NCBI RefSeq assembly: GCF_041102775.1
Contig: NZ_JBGCUO010000001.1
Location: forward strand, 558,001 to 622,000
Length of the DNA stretch: 64,000 bases
Direction of reading: 5' to 3'
Origin: Alcanivorax sp. REN37
Lineage (GTDB): Bacteria > Pseudomonadota > Gammaproteobacteria > Pseudomonadales > Alcanivoracaceae
The translations under genes and the position numbers were made by a program. Below are positions 11,067 to 19,827 of this stretch, one piece after another. Position 1 is the stretch's first letter. Each line of letters begins with the position of its first letter. The notes beneath the pieces are model-generated. The model was not told the origin of the DNA, did no database searches, and saw nothing but the letters and a program-made list of their open reading frames with translations.

Positions 11067-11564
11067 ATGAGCAGGAAAATGAGCGGCGCAACGCAGCAGC
11101 GGCCGGCGCTGCAGCAGGTGGTGACAGGGTTGGTGGGCGGCATGGCGGGCATCGGTGCGGTGGCGTGGCTGACGGACAGCGCCGGCATCCCATTGTTGAT
11201 GGCGCCGTTCGGGGCCACCTGTGTACTGTTGTTCGCCGCACCGGCGGCGCCGCTGGCGCAGCCGCGCAATGTGATCGGCGGGCACCTGATTGCGGCGCTG
11301 GTGGGGTTGCTGATGCTGCAGTGGCTGGGCGCCAGCCCCTGGGCCATGGCGCTGGCGGTAGGGGTGGCGATTGCCTTGATGCAACTGGCGCAGGTGGTGC
11401 ACCCGCCGGCCGGCGCCAATCCGTTGGTGATCATGATGGCCGGCGTCAGCGACTATTCATTCCTGCTGGCGCCGGTGCTGGCCGGGGCCGTGATGCTAGT
11501 GGTGATCGCCCTGCTAATTAACAACCTCGGTGCTGGCCGGCGCTGGCCGGTGTCTTGGTGGTGA
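11067..11564 (+). CDS. HPP-family integral membrane protein
   Basis: The product is about 165 residues with four or five hydrophobic segments and the HPP-family signature (VVHPPAGANPLVIM) near residue 110. HPP proteins are small membrane proteins; some plant and cyanobacterial members have been linked to nitrite transport, but the role of bacterial ones is poorly known. The ATG at 11067 has GGGGA upstream; an ATG at 11055 is possible. The divergent TetR gene probably regulates it. Confidence 0.8.
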   Translation: MSRKMSGATQQRPALQQVVTGLVGGMAGIGAVAWLTDSAGIPLLMAPFGATCVLLFAAPAAPLAQPRNVIGGHLIAALVGLLMLQWLGASPWAMALAVGVAIALMQLAQVVHPPAGANPLVIMMAGVSDYSFLLAPVLAGAVMLVVIALLINNLGAGRRWPVSWW

Positions 11565-11600
11565 AGTCGGTGGCGGGGCGGGCCGCCACCGGTACCGGTC

Positions 11601-12059
11601 TCAGCGCTCGCTGGGACGGCTGCCCTGGTAGCGCTGGCCGCCGCCGAGCAACTTGCCGTCCTTGAACGGCACCACCGCATACAGGTCGTCGGCGCGCCCC
11701 GGCACTTCCATGCCCGGTGAGCCGATCGGCATGCCGGGCACGGTCAGGCCCTGCACCGGCGGCTGCTCTGCCAGCAGTTGGTTCACCGCGTGCGCCGGCA
11801 CGTGGCCTTCCAGTACATAGCCGTCCACTAGCGCGGTATGGCAGGACTGGCCATGGGCCGGTACGCCGTAGTGGCGTTTCACGCGGCCCATGTCGGCGAC
11901 GATCTCGGTATTGACTCGGTAGCCGGCGGCGCGCATGTGATCGGCCCAGCCTTCGCAGCAACCGCAGGACGGGTCTTTGTACAACTGGATGGTGGGGCCT
12001 GGCTCGGCCAGTACTGGCGCAGACAGGGACAGGCCCAGCAGGAGAGCGACGCGTTTCAT
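11601..12059 (-). CDS. DUF411 periplasmic metal-binding-like protein
   Basis: This 152-residue protein has a signal peptide (about residues 1-18, ending near VLAEP) and the DUF411 core: KDPSCGCCEGW near residue 30 and the later SCHTALVDGYVLEGHVPA. DUF411 proteins are often found in copper or other metal resistance clusters, but the biochemical role is not established. A gene for a small heavy-metal-binding protein lies five bases upstream on the same strand, so the two form an operon. Confidence 0.85.
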   Translation of the reverse strand: MKRVALLLGLSLSAPVLAEPGPTIQLYKDPSCGCCEGWADHMRAAGYRVNTEIVADMGRVKRHYGVPAHGQSCHTALVDGYVLEGHVPAHAVNQLLAEQPPVQGLTVPGMPIGSPGMEVPGRADDLYAVVPFKDGKLLGGGQRYQGSRPSER

Positions 12060-12064
12060 CGGCG

Positions 12065-12256
12065 TTACTCCACGGGATAGCCAGCAGCGGCTAAGGCGTC
12101 ACGCACCTCGGCGGCACTGGCGCGGGTGGTCAGCTGGATCTGCTTGCGTGCCAGGTTGGCATCCACCTGGGCGGTGGCGTCGAGCTGGGTGATGGCGGCG
12201 GTGATGCTGCGCACGCAGCCGTCGCAGGACATGGACGGAATGGTCAGGGTGAGCAT
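12065..12256 (-). CDS. CopZ-like heavy-metal-associated domain protein
   Basis: The 63 residues make up a single HMA domain: MLTLTIPSMSCDGC carries the MxCxxC metal site at about residues 9-14. The length and fold match cytosolic metallochaperones or the free metal-binding domains of Cu or Hg systems. GGGAG precedes the ATG. It is first in a two-gene operon with the DUF411 gene. No copper ATPase gene is present in the window, so its delivery partner is unknown. Confidence 0.88.
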   Translation of the reverse strand: MLTLTIPSMSCDGCVRSITAAITQLDATAQVDANLARKQIQLTTRASAAEVRDALAAAGYPVE

Positions 12257-12322
12257 GGGGAAACTCCCGGCTGAGAAGATGAGCAGAACGCTACACCTTC
12301 CCGCCGGGGCAAGGTCAAGCGA

Positions 12323-13672
12323 TCAGACCTTGGGCAGTTGCTTGAGTGCTTCGGCCAATGCGTCGTCCGGGTACTCGTAGTCTTCCAGCTTGCCGGCCAG
12401 GTACTGGTCGTAGGACGCCATGTCGAAGTGGCCATGCCCGGACAGCGTGAACAGGATGGTCTTGGCTTCGCCGGTTTCCTTGCAGCGCAGTGCTTCATCG
12501 ATGGCGGCGCGGATGGCGTGGCAGGCTTCCGGGGCCGGGATGATGCCCTGCGCGCGGGAGAACAGAACGCCGGCCTCGAAGGTGGCCAACTGCGGTACCG
12601 CGATCGCTTCCAGCACGCCCTCGTGGTAGAGCTGCGACACCAACGCCGAGTCGCCGTGGTAACGCAGGCCGCCGGCGTGGATGCCCGGCGGCATGAAGTT
12701 GTGGCCAAGGGTGAACATCTTCATCAGTGGCGTCAGGCCGGCCACGTCACCGAAGTCGTAGGCGTAATGGCCCTTGGTCAGTGTCGGGCAGGAGGTCGGC
12801 TCCACCGCCACCAAGCGGATGTCCTTGCCGGCAGCTTTATCAGCCAGGAACGGGAACATCATGCCGCCGACGTTGGAGCCGCCGCCGCAGGGCGCGAAGA
12901 TCACATCCGGGTAGTCGCCGACCTTGGCCAGCTGAGCTTTGGACTCCAGCCCGATCACGGTCTGGTGCAGTAGCACGTGGTTGAGCACCGAGCCCAGCGC
13001 ATAGTTGGTGTCGCTGCGAGAGGCCGCTTCTTCCACCGCTTCGGAAATGGCGGTGCCGAGGGAGCCGCGGTTGTCCGGATCCGCTTCCAGCACCGCGCGC
13101 CCGGCGTCGGTAAACGGCGACGGGCTGGGGATCACCTCGCCGCCCCAGGTTTCCATCATCGAACGGCGGAACGGCTTCTGTTCGTAGCTCACCTTCACCA
13201 TGTACACGCGCACGTCGATGCCGAACATGCTGCCCGCCAGTGACAGTGAGGACCCCCATTGGCCGGCGCCGGTTTCGGTGGTCAGTCGTTTAATGCCGGC
13301 TTGCTGGTTGTAGTACGCCTGCGCCACGGCAGAGTTCAGCTTGTGTGAGCCGGCGGCGCTGACGCCTTCGTACTTGTAGTAAATCTTGGCTGGGGTGCCG
13401 AGCATCTTTTCCAGCTGCAGCGCGCGGAACATCGGCGCCGGCCGCCATTGGCGCAGAATCTCACGCACCGGATCGGGGATCTTGATCCAGCGTTCCTGGG
13501 TCATTTCCTGCTCGATGATCGCCGGCGGGAAGATCGCCGACAGCGCCTCCGGGGTGACCGGCTGACCGTCCGGGCCCAAATACGGCGCCGGCGGATTCGG
13601 CATGTCCGGAATGACGTTGTACCAATGGGTCGGGATTTCGGCTTCGCTGAGCAGAATCTTGTGATCGGTCAC
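12323..13672 (-). CDS. TrpB2-type tryptophan synthase beta-like enzyme
   Basis: This 449-residue PLP enzyme carries the lysine motif GSHKLNSA and the phosphate-binding CGGGSN. Its length and N-terminal extension ([25 protein letters not shown] is the family start; only its type is noted here) match the TrpB2 class, not canonical TrpB. TrpB2 proteins condense serine with indole or act as serine deaminases; no trpA is nearby. The start is GTG, chosen for the AGGAG upstream. It is transcribed leftward and stands alone. Confidence 0.88.
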   Translation of the reverse strand: MTDHKILLSEAEIPTHWYNVIPDMPNPPAPYLGPDGQPVTPEALSAIFPPAIIEQEMTQERWIKIPDPVREILRQWRPAPMFRALQLEKMLGTPAKIYYKYEGVSAAGSHKLNSAVAQAYYNQQAGIKRLTTETGAGQWGSSLSLAGSMFGIDVRVYMVKVSYEQKPFRRSMMETWGGEVIPSPSPFTDAGRAVLEADPDNRGSLGTAISEAVEEAASRSDTNYALGSVLNHVLLHQTVIGLESKAQLAKVGDYPDVIFAPCGGGSNVGGMMFPFLADKAAGKDIRLVAVEPTSCPTLTKGHYAYDFGDVAGLTPLMKMFTLGHNFMPPGIHAGGLRYHGDSALVSQLYHEGVLEAIAVPQLATFEAGVLFSRAQGIIPAPEACHAIRAAIDEALRCKETGEAKTILFTLSGHGHFDMASYDQYLAGKLEDYEYPDDALAEALKQLPKV

Positions 13673-13796
13673 AGGCGCTCCTGGGTTGGCAGCACGCACC
13701 ACGGCGGGCAAATGATTGTCATGAGTATGGGGCGGCATTGTAGGGTGCTGGTGCCGGGGCGCCAACGGGCAGGGCCGCTGGCCGAATGGCAGGCAT

Positions 13797-13835
13797 AAAA
13801 AAACCGCAATCGCTGTGCAGCAGATTGCGGTTTTT
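13797..13835 (-). terminator. Terminator of tRNA-Leu transcript
   Basis: Arms AAAAACCGCAATC (13799-13811) and GATTGCGGTTTTT (13823-13835) enclose an 11-base loop. On the minus strand the stem is followed by a U-rich tail and lies 30 bases past the tRNA 3' end. Confidence 0.85.
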
Positions 13836-13865
13836 GCTACGGCCTCACTGGGAGTCCGTTGGAAT

Positions 13866-13952
13866 TGGTGCCGAGGAGAGGACTTGAACCTCCATGCCCT
13901 TTCGAGCACTAACACCTGAAGCTAGCGTGTCTACCAATTTCACCACCTCGGC
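13866..13952 (-). tRNA. tRNA-Leu (anticodon CAG)
   Basis: Read on the minus strand, the 87 bases begin GCCGAGGTGG and end CCTCGGCACCA, with CCA encoded. The acceptor stem pairs fully. The anticodon loop TTCAGGT gives CAG, which decodes CUG. A long variable arm (TGCTCGAAAGGGCA region) and the TTCAAGTC T-loop confirm a class II leucine tRNA. A leucine tRNA beside rnr is also seen in Pseudomonas. Confidence 0.97.
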
Positions 13953-14001
13953 GTCTTTCTTTCGTTCACCCGGTAAGGGGCGTTCGTTGGAAAGAGCGCG
14001 C

Positions 14002-14029
14002 ATTCTAGTACATCCGCAGGACTTGTCAA
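14002..14029 (-). promoter_or_regulatory. Promoter of tRNA-Leu
   Basis: On the minus strand, TTGACA (14024-14029) and TAGAAT (14002-14007) are 16 bases apart, followed by a GC-rich discriminator (GCGCGC), as is common for stringently controlled stable RNA genes. Confidence 0.85.
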
Positions 14030-14172
14030 ATACTTCCTGCAAAAAAACGTCATCGGTTTGCCACGCTGGTTGCGTGGGATAGTGGCAGGCCCCACTATGT
14101 CGTGACCTTTCGCGCCGGGACCGCCCCCCAGACGGTGCACCCGGCCCTTCTTTTCAGGACAACCAATCATTT

Positions 14173-16809
14173 ATGAGCAAAAAAAACAGGCGCTACCGTG
14201 ACCCCTACGCTGACCGTGAGGCAGCGCAGTACGAGCGGCCGGTCGCCAGCCGCGAGCTGATCCTGCAGGTCCTCAACGACCACGGACAACCGCTCGCCCG
14301 CCCGGAGCTGGAACAGCAGCTGGGCATTGATGACGACACCGACCGCGAAGCCTTGCGCCGTCGCCTCAAGGCGATGCTGCGCGACGGCCAGTTGGTGGAG
14401 AACCGCCGCGGCCAGTACGGCCCAATCGAGCGCATGGCGTTGATCGCCGGGCGCGTGCAAGGCCATCGCGACGGCTTCGGCTTCGTGATCACCGACGAAC
14501 CCAGTGAGGAAGACCTATTCCTGTCGCCGCGCCAGATGACGCTGGCAATGGACGGTGACCGGGTGCTAGTCAGCGTTGAAGGCCGCAACCGCTTCGGCAA
14601 GCAAGAAGCGCGGGTGGCCAAGATTATCGAGCGCGCGAGCACCGATGTGGTGGGCCGCTTCAAGCGTGGCCCGGCCGGTCCGCGCATTGAGCCGAGCAAT
14701 CGCCGCATCACCCTGGAAGTGCTGGTCAGCGACCTCAATGGACTAGAGCCGGCGGATGGCGACCATGTGCGCGCCGAAATCCTCCATTACCCGAGCCCGC
14801 GCGAGCCGCGGCTAGTGGTGCGGCTGGTGGAGATCATCGCCGCTGAAGACCAGCCGGGCATGGAAGTCGACGTGGCGCTGCGCAGCCACGAAATTCCCTA
14901 TATTTGGCCAGACGCGGTGCAGGCAGCGGCGGCCGCCTTTGCCGACACTGTCAGCCCGGCCGAATGGAAAGGCCGTGTCGACCTGCGTGACCTGCCGTTG
15001 GTCACCATCGACGGCGAAGACGCGCGCGACTTCGATGACGCTATCTTTGTTGAGCGGCGCTTGCTCAGTCGCGGCTGGCGGCTGGTGGTGGCGATCGCTG
15101 ACGTATCCCATTACGTCACCCCCGGTGATGAGCTGGATCGCGAGGCCCACCGCCGCGGCACCTCGGTGTACTTCCCCAACCGGGTGGTGCCGATGCTGCC
15201 GGAGAAACTGTCCAACGGTCTGTGCTCGCTGAATCCGGACGTGGACCGGCTGTGCCTGTTCTGCGACATGCAGGTGTCGGCCGGTGGCCGCATCACGCGC
15301 TTTGCGTTCGGTGAGGGCGTGATGCGTTCCCACCGCCGCCTCACCTACACCGAGGTCGGGAATTGGCTGGAGCGGCCAGACAGCGAGGAAGGCCAGGCCG
15401 TTGACGCCAGTCTCGATCGTCCGCTCAAGCGCATGTTGACCGCCTACCAGAAGCTGTTCCAGGCGCTGCGCACGCGCCGCGAAGCACGCGGGGCGATCGA
15501 TTTTGAGACGGTGGAAACCCGCATCCTCTACGACGACCAGAAGAAGATCAGTGCCATCGTGCCGGCGGAGCGCAACAGCGCCCACATGATGATCGAAGAG
15601 GCAATGCTGGCGGCCAACATCTGCGCTGCCAAGGCGTTGCAGGATGCCGAGTTGCCGGGTCTGTACCGCAACCACGAGCCGCCGAAGCCAGAAAAACTGA
15701 TGGCGTTGCGTGACTTTGTGGCGCCGCTGGGACTGACGCTGAAATGGTCAGAAAAAGACGGCGATGCCAAGCCGGCGGTGTTCCAGGCGCTCAACGATCA
15801 GATTGGCGATCGCCCGGACCGGGTGCTGATCCAAACCGTGATGCTGCGCTCGCTGACCCAGGCCCGCTATGCCGCCGAGAACAAAGGCCACTTCGGCCTT
15901 GCCTACGGCGCCTATGCCCACTTCACTTCGCCGATCCGTCGCTATCCGGATCTGTTGGTGCACCGCGCGCTGCGCTACCTGATCCGCAACGGTGACAGCG
16001 GTGCTCCGGTCACCAACCCCGGCAAGCTGCCCAAGCTCAAGCGCCCGGAAGCGCTGCCCTACGACACTGCCGCCATGACGGTGCTGGGTGAGCACTGCTC
16101 CATGACCGAGCGCCGCGCCGATGACGCTGCCCGCGATGTGGTGCAGTGGCTCAAGTGCCAGTACATGGAGCAGCACTTGGGCGAGGAATTTGAAGGTGTA
16201 ATCAGCGGCGTCACCAGTTTTGGGCTGTTCGTGCAGATCAACGACCTGTACGTGGACGGCTTGGTACACGTGGCGACGCTGGATAGCGATTACTACCGCT
16301 ACGACGACAAGCGCCATCAGCTGGTGGGCGAATCCTCCGGCCGTCGCTACCGCCTCGGCGATAGCGTGCGGGTACAGATCGCCGCGGTGCACACGGAAGA
16401 CCGCAAGATCGACCTGCTGTTGGTGGATGCGCCCAAGCCACGCGGTGCGCGTAAGAAGCCCAGCGTGCGTGACTCGCTGCGTAGCGGCGATATTCCCGCC
16501 CGCGGCGGCACGCGCAGTCGCAGTAAGGCTGGGCAGGGTGGTGAGGGGGCGCCGTTCGAAGGGCAGGCCGCACGCCGCAGCCGCGCTCGCAGCGGTGACA
16601 GCGACGAGTGGAGCACCCAGCCGCAGCATGCCACCACACCGCCGGCAGGCGCGGCACGCAAGAAAAAGCCCGCCGCTGGCCGCGCCAAGCCGGCCCGCAA
16701 CGGCAGCGCGCCCGGCAAGGCGCCCGCCAAGGCCGCCGCCAAGCCCGCTCGCAAACCGGCCGCCAAGCGCAGCCGTAGCAAGACACCGCCGTCCGGCGAT
16801 CGTGGTTGA
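14173..16809 (+). CDS. rnr: Ribonuclease R
   Basis: This 878-residue 3'-5' exoribonuclease has an N-terminal helix-turn-helix domain (about 20-90), cold-shock domains, the RNB catalytic domain with the acidic motif DGEDARDFDDAIF near residue 280, and an S1 domain near residues 675-750 (EEFEGVISGVTSFGLFVQ). The C-terminal tail is very rich in Lys, Arg, Ala and Pro (about 755-878), as in other RNase R proteins that use it for RNA or ribosome binding. It degrades structured RNA in quality control. The start lies 220 bases from the tRNA on the other strand; rlmB follows at 12 bases. Confidence 0.97.
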   Translation: MSKKNRRYRDPYADREAAQYERPVASRELILQVLNDHGQPLARPELEQQLGIDDDTDREALRRRLKAMLRDGQLVENRRGQYGPIERMALIAGRVQGHRDGFGFVITDEPSEEDLFLSPRQMTLAMDGDRVLVSVEGRNRFGKQEARVAKIIERASTDVVGRFKRGPAGPRIEPSNRRITLEVLVSDLNGLEPADGDHVRAEILHYPSPREPRLVVRLVEIIAAEDQPGMEVDVALRSHEIPYIWPDAVQAAAAAFADTVSPAEWKGRVDLRDLPLVTIDGEDARDFDDAIFVERRLLSRGWRLVVAIADVSHYVTPGDELDREAHRRGTSVYFPNRVVPMLPEKLSNGLCSLNPDVDRLCLFCDMQVSAGGRITRFAFGEGVMRSHRRLTYTEVGNWLERPDSEEGQAVDASLDRPLKRMLTAYQKLFQALRTRREARGAIDFETVETRILYDDQKKISAIVPAERNSAHMMIEEAMLAANICAAKALQDAELPGLYRNHEPPKPEKLMALRDFVAPLGLTLKWSEKDGDAKPAVFQALNDQIGDRPDRVLIQTVMLRSLTQARYAAENKGHFGLAYGAYAHFTSPIRRYPDLLVHRALRYLIRNGDSGAPVTNPGKLPKLKRPEALPYDTAAMTVLGEHCSMTERRADDAARDVVQWLKCQYMEQHLGEEFEGVISGVTSFGLFVQINDLYVDGLVHVATLDSDYYRYDDKRHQLVGESSGRRYRLGDSVRVQIAAVHTEDRKIDLLLVDAPKPRGARKKPSVRDSLRSGDIPARGGTRSRSKAGQGGEGAPFEGQAARRSRARSGDSDEWSTQPQHATTPPAGAARKKKPAAGRAKPARNGSAPGKAPAKAAAKPARKPAAKRSRSKTPPSGDRG

Positions 16810-16821
16810 GGAGCGCTATCA

Positions 16822-17577
16822 ATGAAGCCTGTGTGGTTTTCCGGTCTGCACGCGGTGGAAAGCATCCTCCGTCACCGTCCCGAGGCGGTGCTGGAAATGT
16901 ACGTGCAAGAAAGCCGCGATGAGCGCGGTGAAGAACGGTTGGCGCAAGTGCGCGGTGCGGCTGAAGCATTCGGCCTGCGGCCGCAGCGGGTCGGTCGCGA
17001 TACGCTCGACAAGCATGCCGGCCCGCAGCACCAGGGCGTGGCGGTGCGTGCCCGGCCACGGGTGCCGGGCGACGAAGTCGGCCTGCTGCGGCATCTGGAA
17101 CAGCGCGGTGGCACGCCGCTGGTGCTGGTACTGGATGGCGTCACTGATCCGCACAACCTCGGTGCCTGCCTGCGGACCGCCGACGCGGTGGGGGTAGATG
17201 CGGTGGTGGTGCCGCGCCGCAACGCTTGCGGGCTGACGCCGGTGGCCTGCCGCAGCGCTGTGGGTGCGGCGGAAACGGTGCCGTACTTCGAGATCAATAA
17301 TTTGTCGCGCACGTTGGCGCAGCTTAAGGAAGCGGGGTTGTGGATCGCCGGCACCGGCCGCTCCGAGCAATCGCAGTCGCTGCATGAGTTCGTGGCGGAT
17401 GTACCGCTGGCGGTGGTGATGGGCGCCGAGGGAGACGGCATGCGCCGGCTCACCCGCGAACACTGTGACTACCTGTTGGAAATCCCGATGGTGGGCACAG
17501 TGGAAAGTCTCAACGTGTCGGTGGCCTCGGCGGTGGTGCTCTACCACCTGGCGGCGCCCCGGCTCGCCAACCGCTGA
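16822..17577 (+). CDS. rlmB: 23S rRNA (guanosine-2251-2'-O)-methyltransferase RlmB
   Basis: The 251-residue SpoU/SPOUT methyltransferase begins WFSGLHAVES, typical of RlmB, with the substrate-binding N-terminal domain and the SPOUT motifs VLDGVTDPHNLGACLRTAD, VMGAEGDGMRRL and LNVSVASAVVLY. It 2'-O-methylates G2251 in the peptidyl-transferase P loop. rnr-rlmB is a widespread pair, and the 12-base gap suggests one transcript. A terminator follows at once. Confidence 0.96.
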   Translation: MKPVWFSGLHAVESILRHRPEAVLEMYVQESRDERGEERLAQVRGAAEAFGLRPQRVGRDTLDKHAGPQHQGVAVRARPRVPGDEVGLLRHLEQRGGTPLVLVLDGVTDPHNLGACLRTADAVGVDAVVVPRRNACGLTPVACRSAVGAAETVPYFEINNLSRTLAQLKEAGLWIAGTGRSEQSQSLHEFVADVPLAVVMGAEGDGMRRLTREHCDYLLEIPMVGTVESLNVSVASAVVLYHLAAPRLANR

Positions 17578-17583
17578 AACGCC

Positions 17584-17617
17584 ATACGGCCCGCACCAAG
17601 CGGGCCGTATTGTTTTC
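17584..17617 (+). terminator. Terminator after rlmB
   Basis: Arms ATACGGCCCGC and GCGGGCCGTAT are perfectly complementary around ACCAA, followed by TGTTTT. Confidence 0.85.
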
Positions 17618-17759
17618 GGGGTTCAGTCAGAAGCGAGCGCAGTGCACGGCGTTGAAGCGACGGCGACGTCTCGCCCCTGTGTGGTGCCGCTGCCCCGGCG
17701 GTGCTGACGCAAAGCCTGCTGTCTGGGCGCAGCCGAAGGCCCTTGCCCTGCGCCGCCGT

Positions 17760-18944
17760 TCAGTTCCGGTCATCCACCTTGCGGTCGCGCGCCGCCAGCA
17801 CGCCCGCCGTGCCCATCAGTAGCGTCAGTACCACACACAGCACCAGCGTGCTGTGCCAGCTGCCTTGCCAGTCATACAGTTTGCCGGTGAAGGTCGGGCC
17901 GAACGCCGCCATCAGGTAGCCCACGCATTGCGCCATGCCGGACAGGCCGGCGGCCTGAGCCGGGGTCGAGACGCGCATGCCGACAAATGCCAGCGCCATC
18001 ACCAGTACCGCGCCGGCGCCGAAGCCCACCAGCGCGCTGGATACCAGAGCGGTTTGCGGCCACAGCCACAGACCGAGCAAGCCGATGACGTTGCAGGACG
18101 TGAGGATGACCACCGGAATGCGCTGGTCCTTGAAGTAACGCATCAACGGCACCACCGCCGGGCCAGCCAGTGCGGAGGCCAGTTGCATCAGGCCGTGGGC
18201 GTTGCCGGCGGCGGTGGCGGTGAAGCCACTGCCTTGCATGATCGCGGGCAACCAACTGATGACGATGTAGTACATCAACGAGTTCAGCCCCAGGAACAGC
18301 GTTACCTGCCACGCCAGCGCCGAGCGCCACAGCGATACCGGTTTGGCGCTGCTGGCGGTGGGGGCAGCGGGGCGCGGGCGGCGGCTCTGCGGGAACCACA
18401 CCAGCGCACTGAGGGTGGCGACAATGCCGGTCACCGCCAGTGCATGGCGCCAGTCCAGCCCTGGCAAGTGCGCCAGCGGCACCGCCACCGCCGAGGTCAG
18501 GCCGGCGGCCAAGCCCATGGTCAGCGCGTACCAGCCGGTGAGGGTGACAATCTGGTGCGGGAAGTCGCGTTTGATCAGGCTCGGCAGCAGCACGTTGCCG
18601 AGCGCGATGCCCACTGCCGCCAGCAGGTTGCCGCCGAACAGCAGCGTTACCGACGGCAGCGAGCGCAGCGCAATGCCGATCACCAGCGCCCACAGCGCAT
18701 ACATCAGCGCGCGCTCCAGTCCGAAGCGCTGCGCCACCCGTGAGGCCAGCAGCGACACCACGGCAAACACCGCCAGCGGTGATGAGGTCAGTAGGCCGGC
18801 GGCGGCGGCGGACAGGCCAAGGCTGTCTTGGATCATAGTGACCAGCGGCGCAATGCCGGTGACCGGCGCGCGCAGGTTGGCGGCGATCAGCAGGATGCCC
18901 AGGATCATCCAGGAAGGGTGGTCGAGCCGGCGTAGTGACAGCAT
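17760..18944 (-). CDS. CynX/NimT-family MFS transporter
   Basis: This 394-residue protein has about twelve hydrophobic segments and the CynX/NimT family beginning (ILLIAANLRAPVTGIAPL). The family includes the cyanate-locus protein CynX and the E. coli 2-nitroimidazole exporter NimT (YeaN). A divergent AraC-family gene 112 bases away mirrors the E. coli nimR-nimT (yeaM-yeaN) arrangement, so export of a small heteroaromatic or antimicrobial compound is plausible. The ATG has GAGAGG upstream. The substrate is inferred from synteny only. Confidence 0.85.
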   Translation of the reverse strand: MLSLRRLDHPSWMILGILLIAANLRAPVTGIAPLVTMIQDSLGLSAAAAGLLTSSPLAVFAVVSLLASRVAQRFGLERALMYALWALVIGIALRSLPSVTLLFGGNLLAAVGIALGNVLLPSLIKRDFPHQIVTLTGWYALTMGLAAGLTSAVAVPLAHLPGLDWRHALAVTGIVATLSALVWFPQSRRPRPAAPTASSAKPVSLWRSALAWQVTLFLGLNSLMYYIVISWLPAIMQGSGFTATAAGNAHGLMQLASALAGPAVVPLMRYFKDQRIPVVILTSCNVIGLLGLWLWPQTALVSSALVGFGAGAVLVMALAFVGMRVSTPAQAAGLSGMAQCVGYLMAAFGPTFTGKLYDWQGSWHSTLVLCVVLTLLMGTAGVLAARDRKVDDRN

Positions 18945-19016
18945 CAGGTCCTCTCAGGCGGTGGCGGGAGTGCGCAAGGGGACCACTGTAGAGAAAAGAC
19001 AGAGCGTCATGAAGTC

Positions 19017-19037
19017 GATAAGATGCCAACATCTATC
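19017..19037. promoter_or_regulatory. Candidate operator between transporter and AraC regulator
   Basis: An interrupted dyad AGATG-CCAA-CATCT, flanked by GAT and ATC, lies just before the regulator start and within the divergent promoter region. An AraC-type regulator could bind here. Confidence 0.35.
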
Positions 19038-19056
19038 TAATTCACGACATCGCCCC

Positions 19057-19824
19057 ATGCAGCTGCCCCGTCGCCACGACTTTGACCCCGATGACCTGCC
19101 GGATCCGGTGCTGACACTGGCGGCAGAGGTCGGTCCGGACGTGGACGAGGTGCCCTGGCACCGTCATCGCAAGGGGCAGTTGATCATGGCGTTGTCCGGC
19201 AGCGTGCTGTGCCACACCCGCACCGGGCTGTGGACAGTGCCGCCACGCAGCGCGGTGTGGATTCCCGGCGGCGTTTGGCACAGTAACCGTGCCTCTGGCG
19301 AGGCGCGCATGGTGTATGTGTTCATTGCCCCGGAGCGCGCGCCGATGCCGGCGCGCTGCTGCACTTTATTGCTGACGCCGCTGGTGCAGGAGCTGGTGGT
19401 GCGGCTCGACCAGGGCTGCGCCGACGCTGCTCACCGCGCGCAATTGGAACAGCTGCTGTTAACGGAGTTGGGGTTGCTGGCGCCGCAGGATTACCACGTG
19501 CCATTACCAGAGGAGCCGCGTCTGCGGCGCATGGCGGAAGCGATGCTGGAAGGGCCGGCGGTGCGACGTAGTCTGAAACAGTGGGCCTACGCCTTGGCGA
19601 TGAGCGAGCGCACCCTGCAGCGGCTGATCAGTGCTCACACTGGTACCAGTTTCACGCCTTGGCAGCGCCAGCTGCGCATCATGCGGGCAGTGCAGTTGCT
19701 GGCGTCCGGTGACAGCGTTAAGCAGGTGGCGGCGGAGTTGGGTTACGAGTCAGTGAGTGCCTTCGTCTACCGTTTCCGCCGCGTCACTGGGGTGTCGCCG
19801 GGACAGTTCCTGGACCGGCGTTGA
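19057..19824 (+). CDS. AraC-family regulator, NimR-like
   Basis: The 255-residue protein has an N-terminal cupin-type sensor domain (VPWHRHRKGQL to VWHSN, about 25-75) and a C-terminal double helix-turn-helix AraC domain (about 155-255, with ELGYESVSAFVYRFRRVTG). This layout matches NimR/YeaM-type repressors. I chose the ATG at 19057; an upstream in-frame ATG at 19010 would add sixteen residues and cover the dyad. It is divergent from the CynX/NimT transporter and probably controls it. Confidence 0.85.
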   Translation: MQLPRRHDFDPDDLPDPVLTLAAEVGPDVDEVPWHRHRKGQLIMALSGSVLCHTRTGLWTVPPRSAVWIPGGVWHSNRASGEARMVYVFIAPERAPMPARCCTLLLTPLVQELVVRLDQGCADAAHRAQLEQLLLTELGLLAPQDYHVPLPEEPRLRRMAEAMLEGPAVRRSLKQWAYALAMSERTLQRLISAHTGTSFTPWQRQLRIMRAVQLLASGDSVKQVAAELGYESVSAFVYRFRRVTGVSPGQFLDRR

Positions 19825-19827
19825 CGT

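Noticed and set aside
14058-14083. Promoter for rnr (TTGCCA and GATAGT)
   Set aside because: Spacing is only 14 bases and both boxes are poor, so I did not list it.
18343-19056. Upstream extension of the AraC-family reading frame
   Set aside because: It runs antisense through the MFS transporter gene and has no domain; the ATG at 19057 gives the family's usual size.
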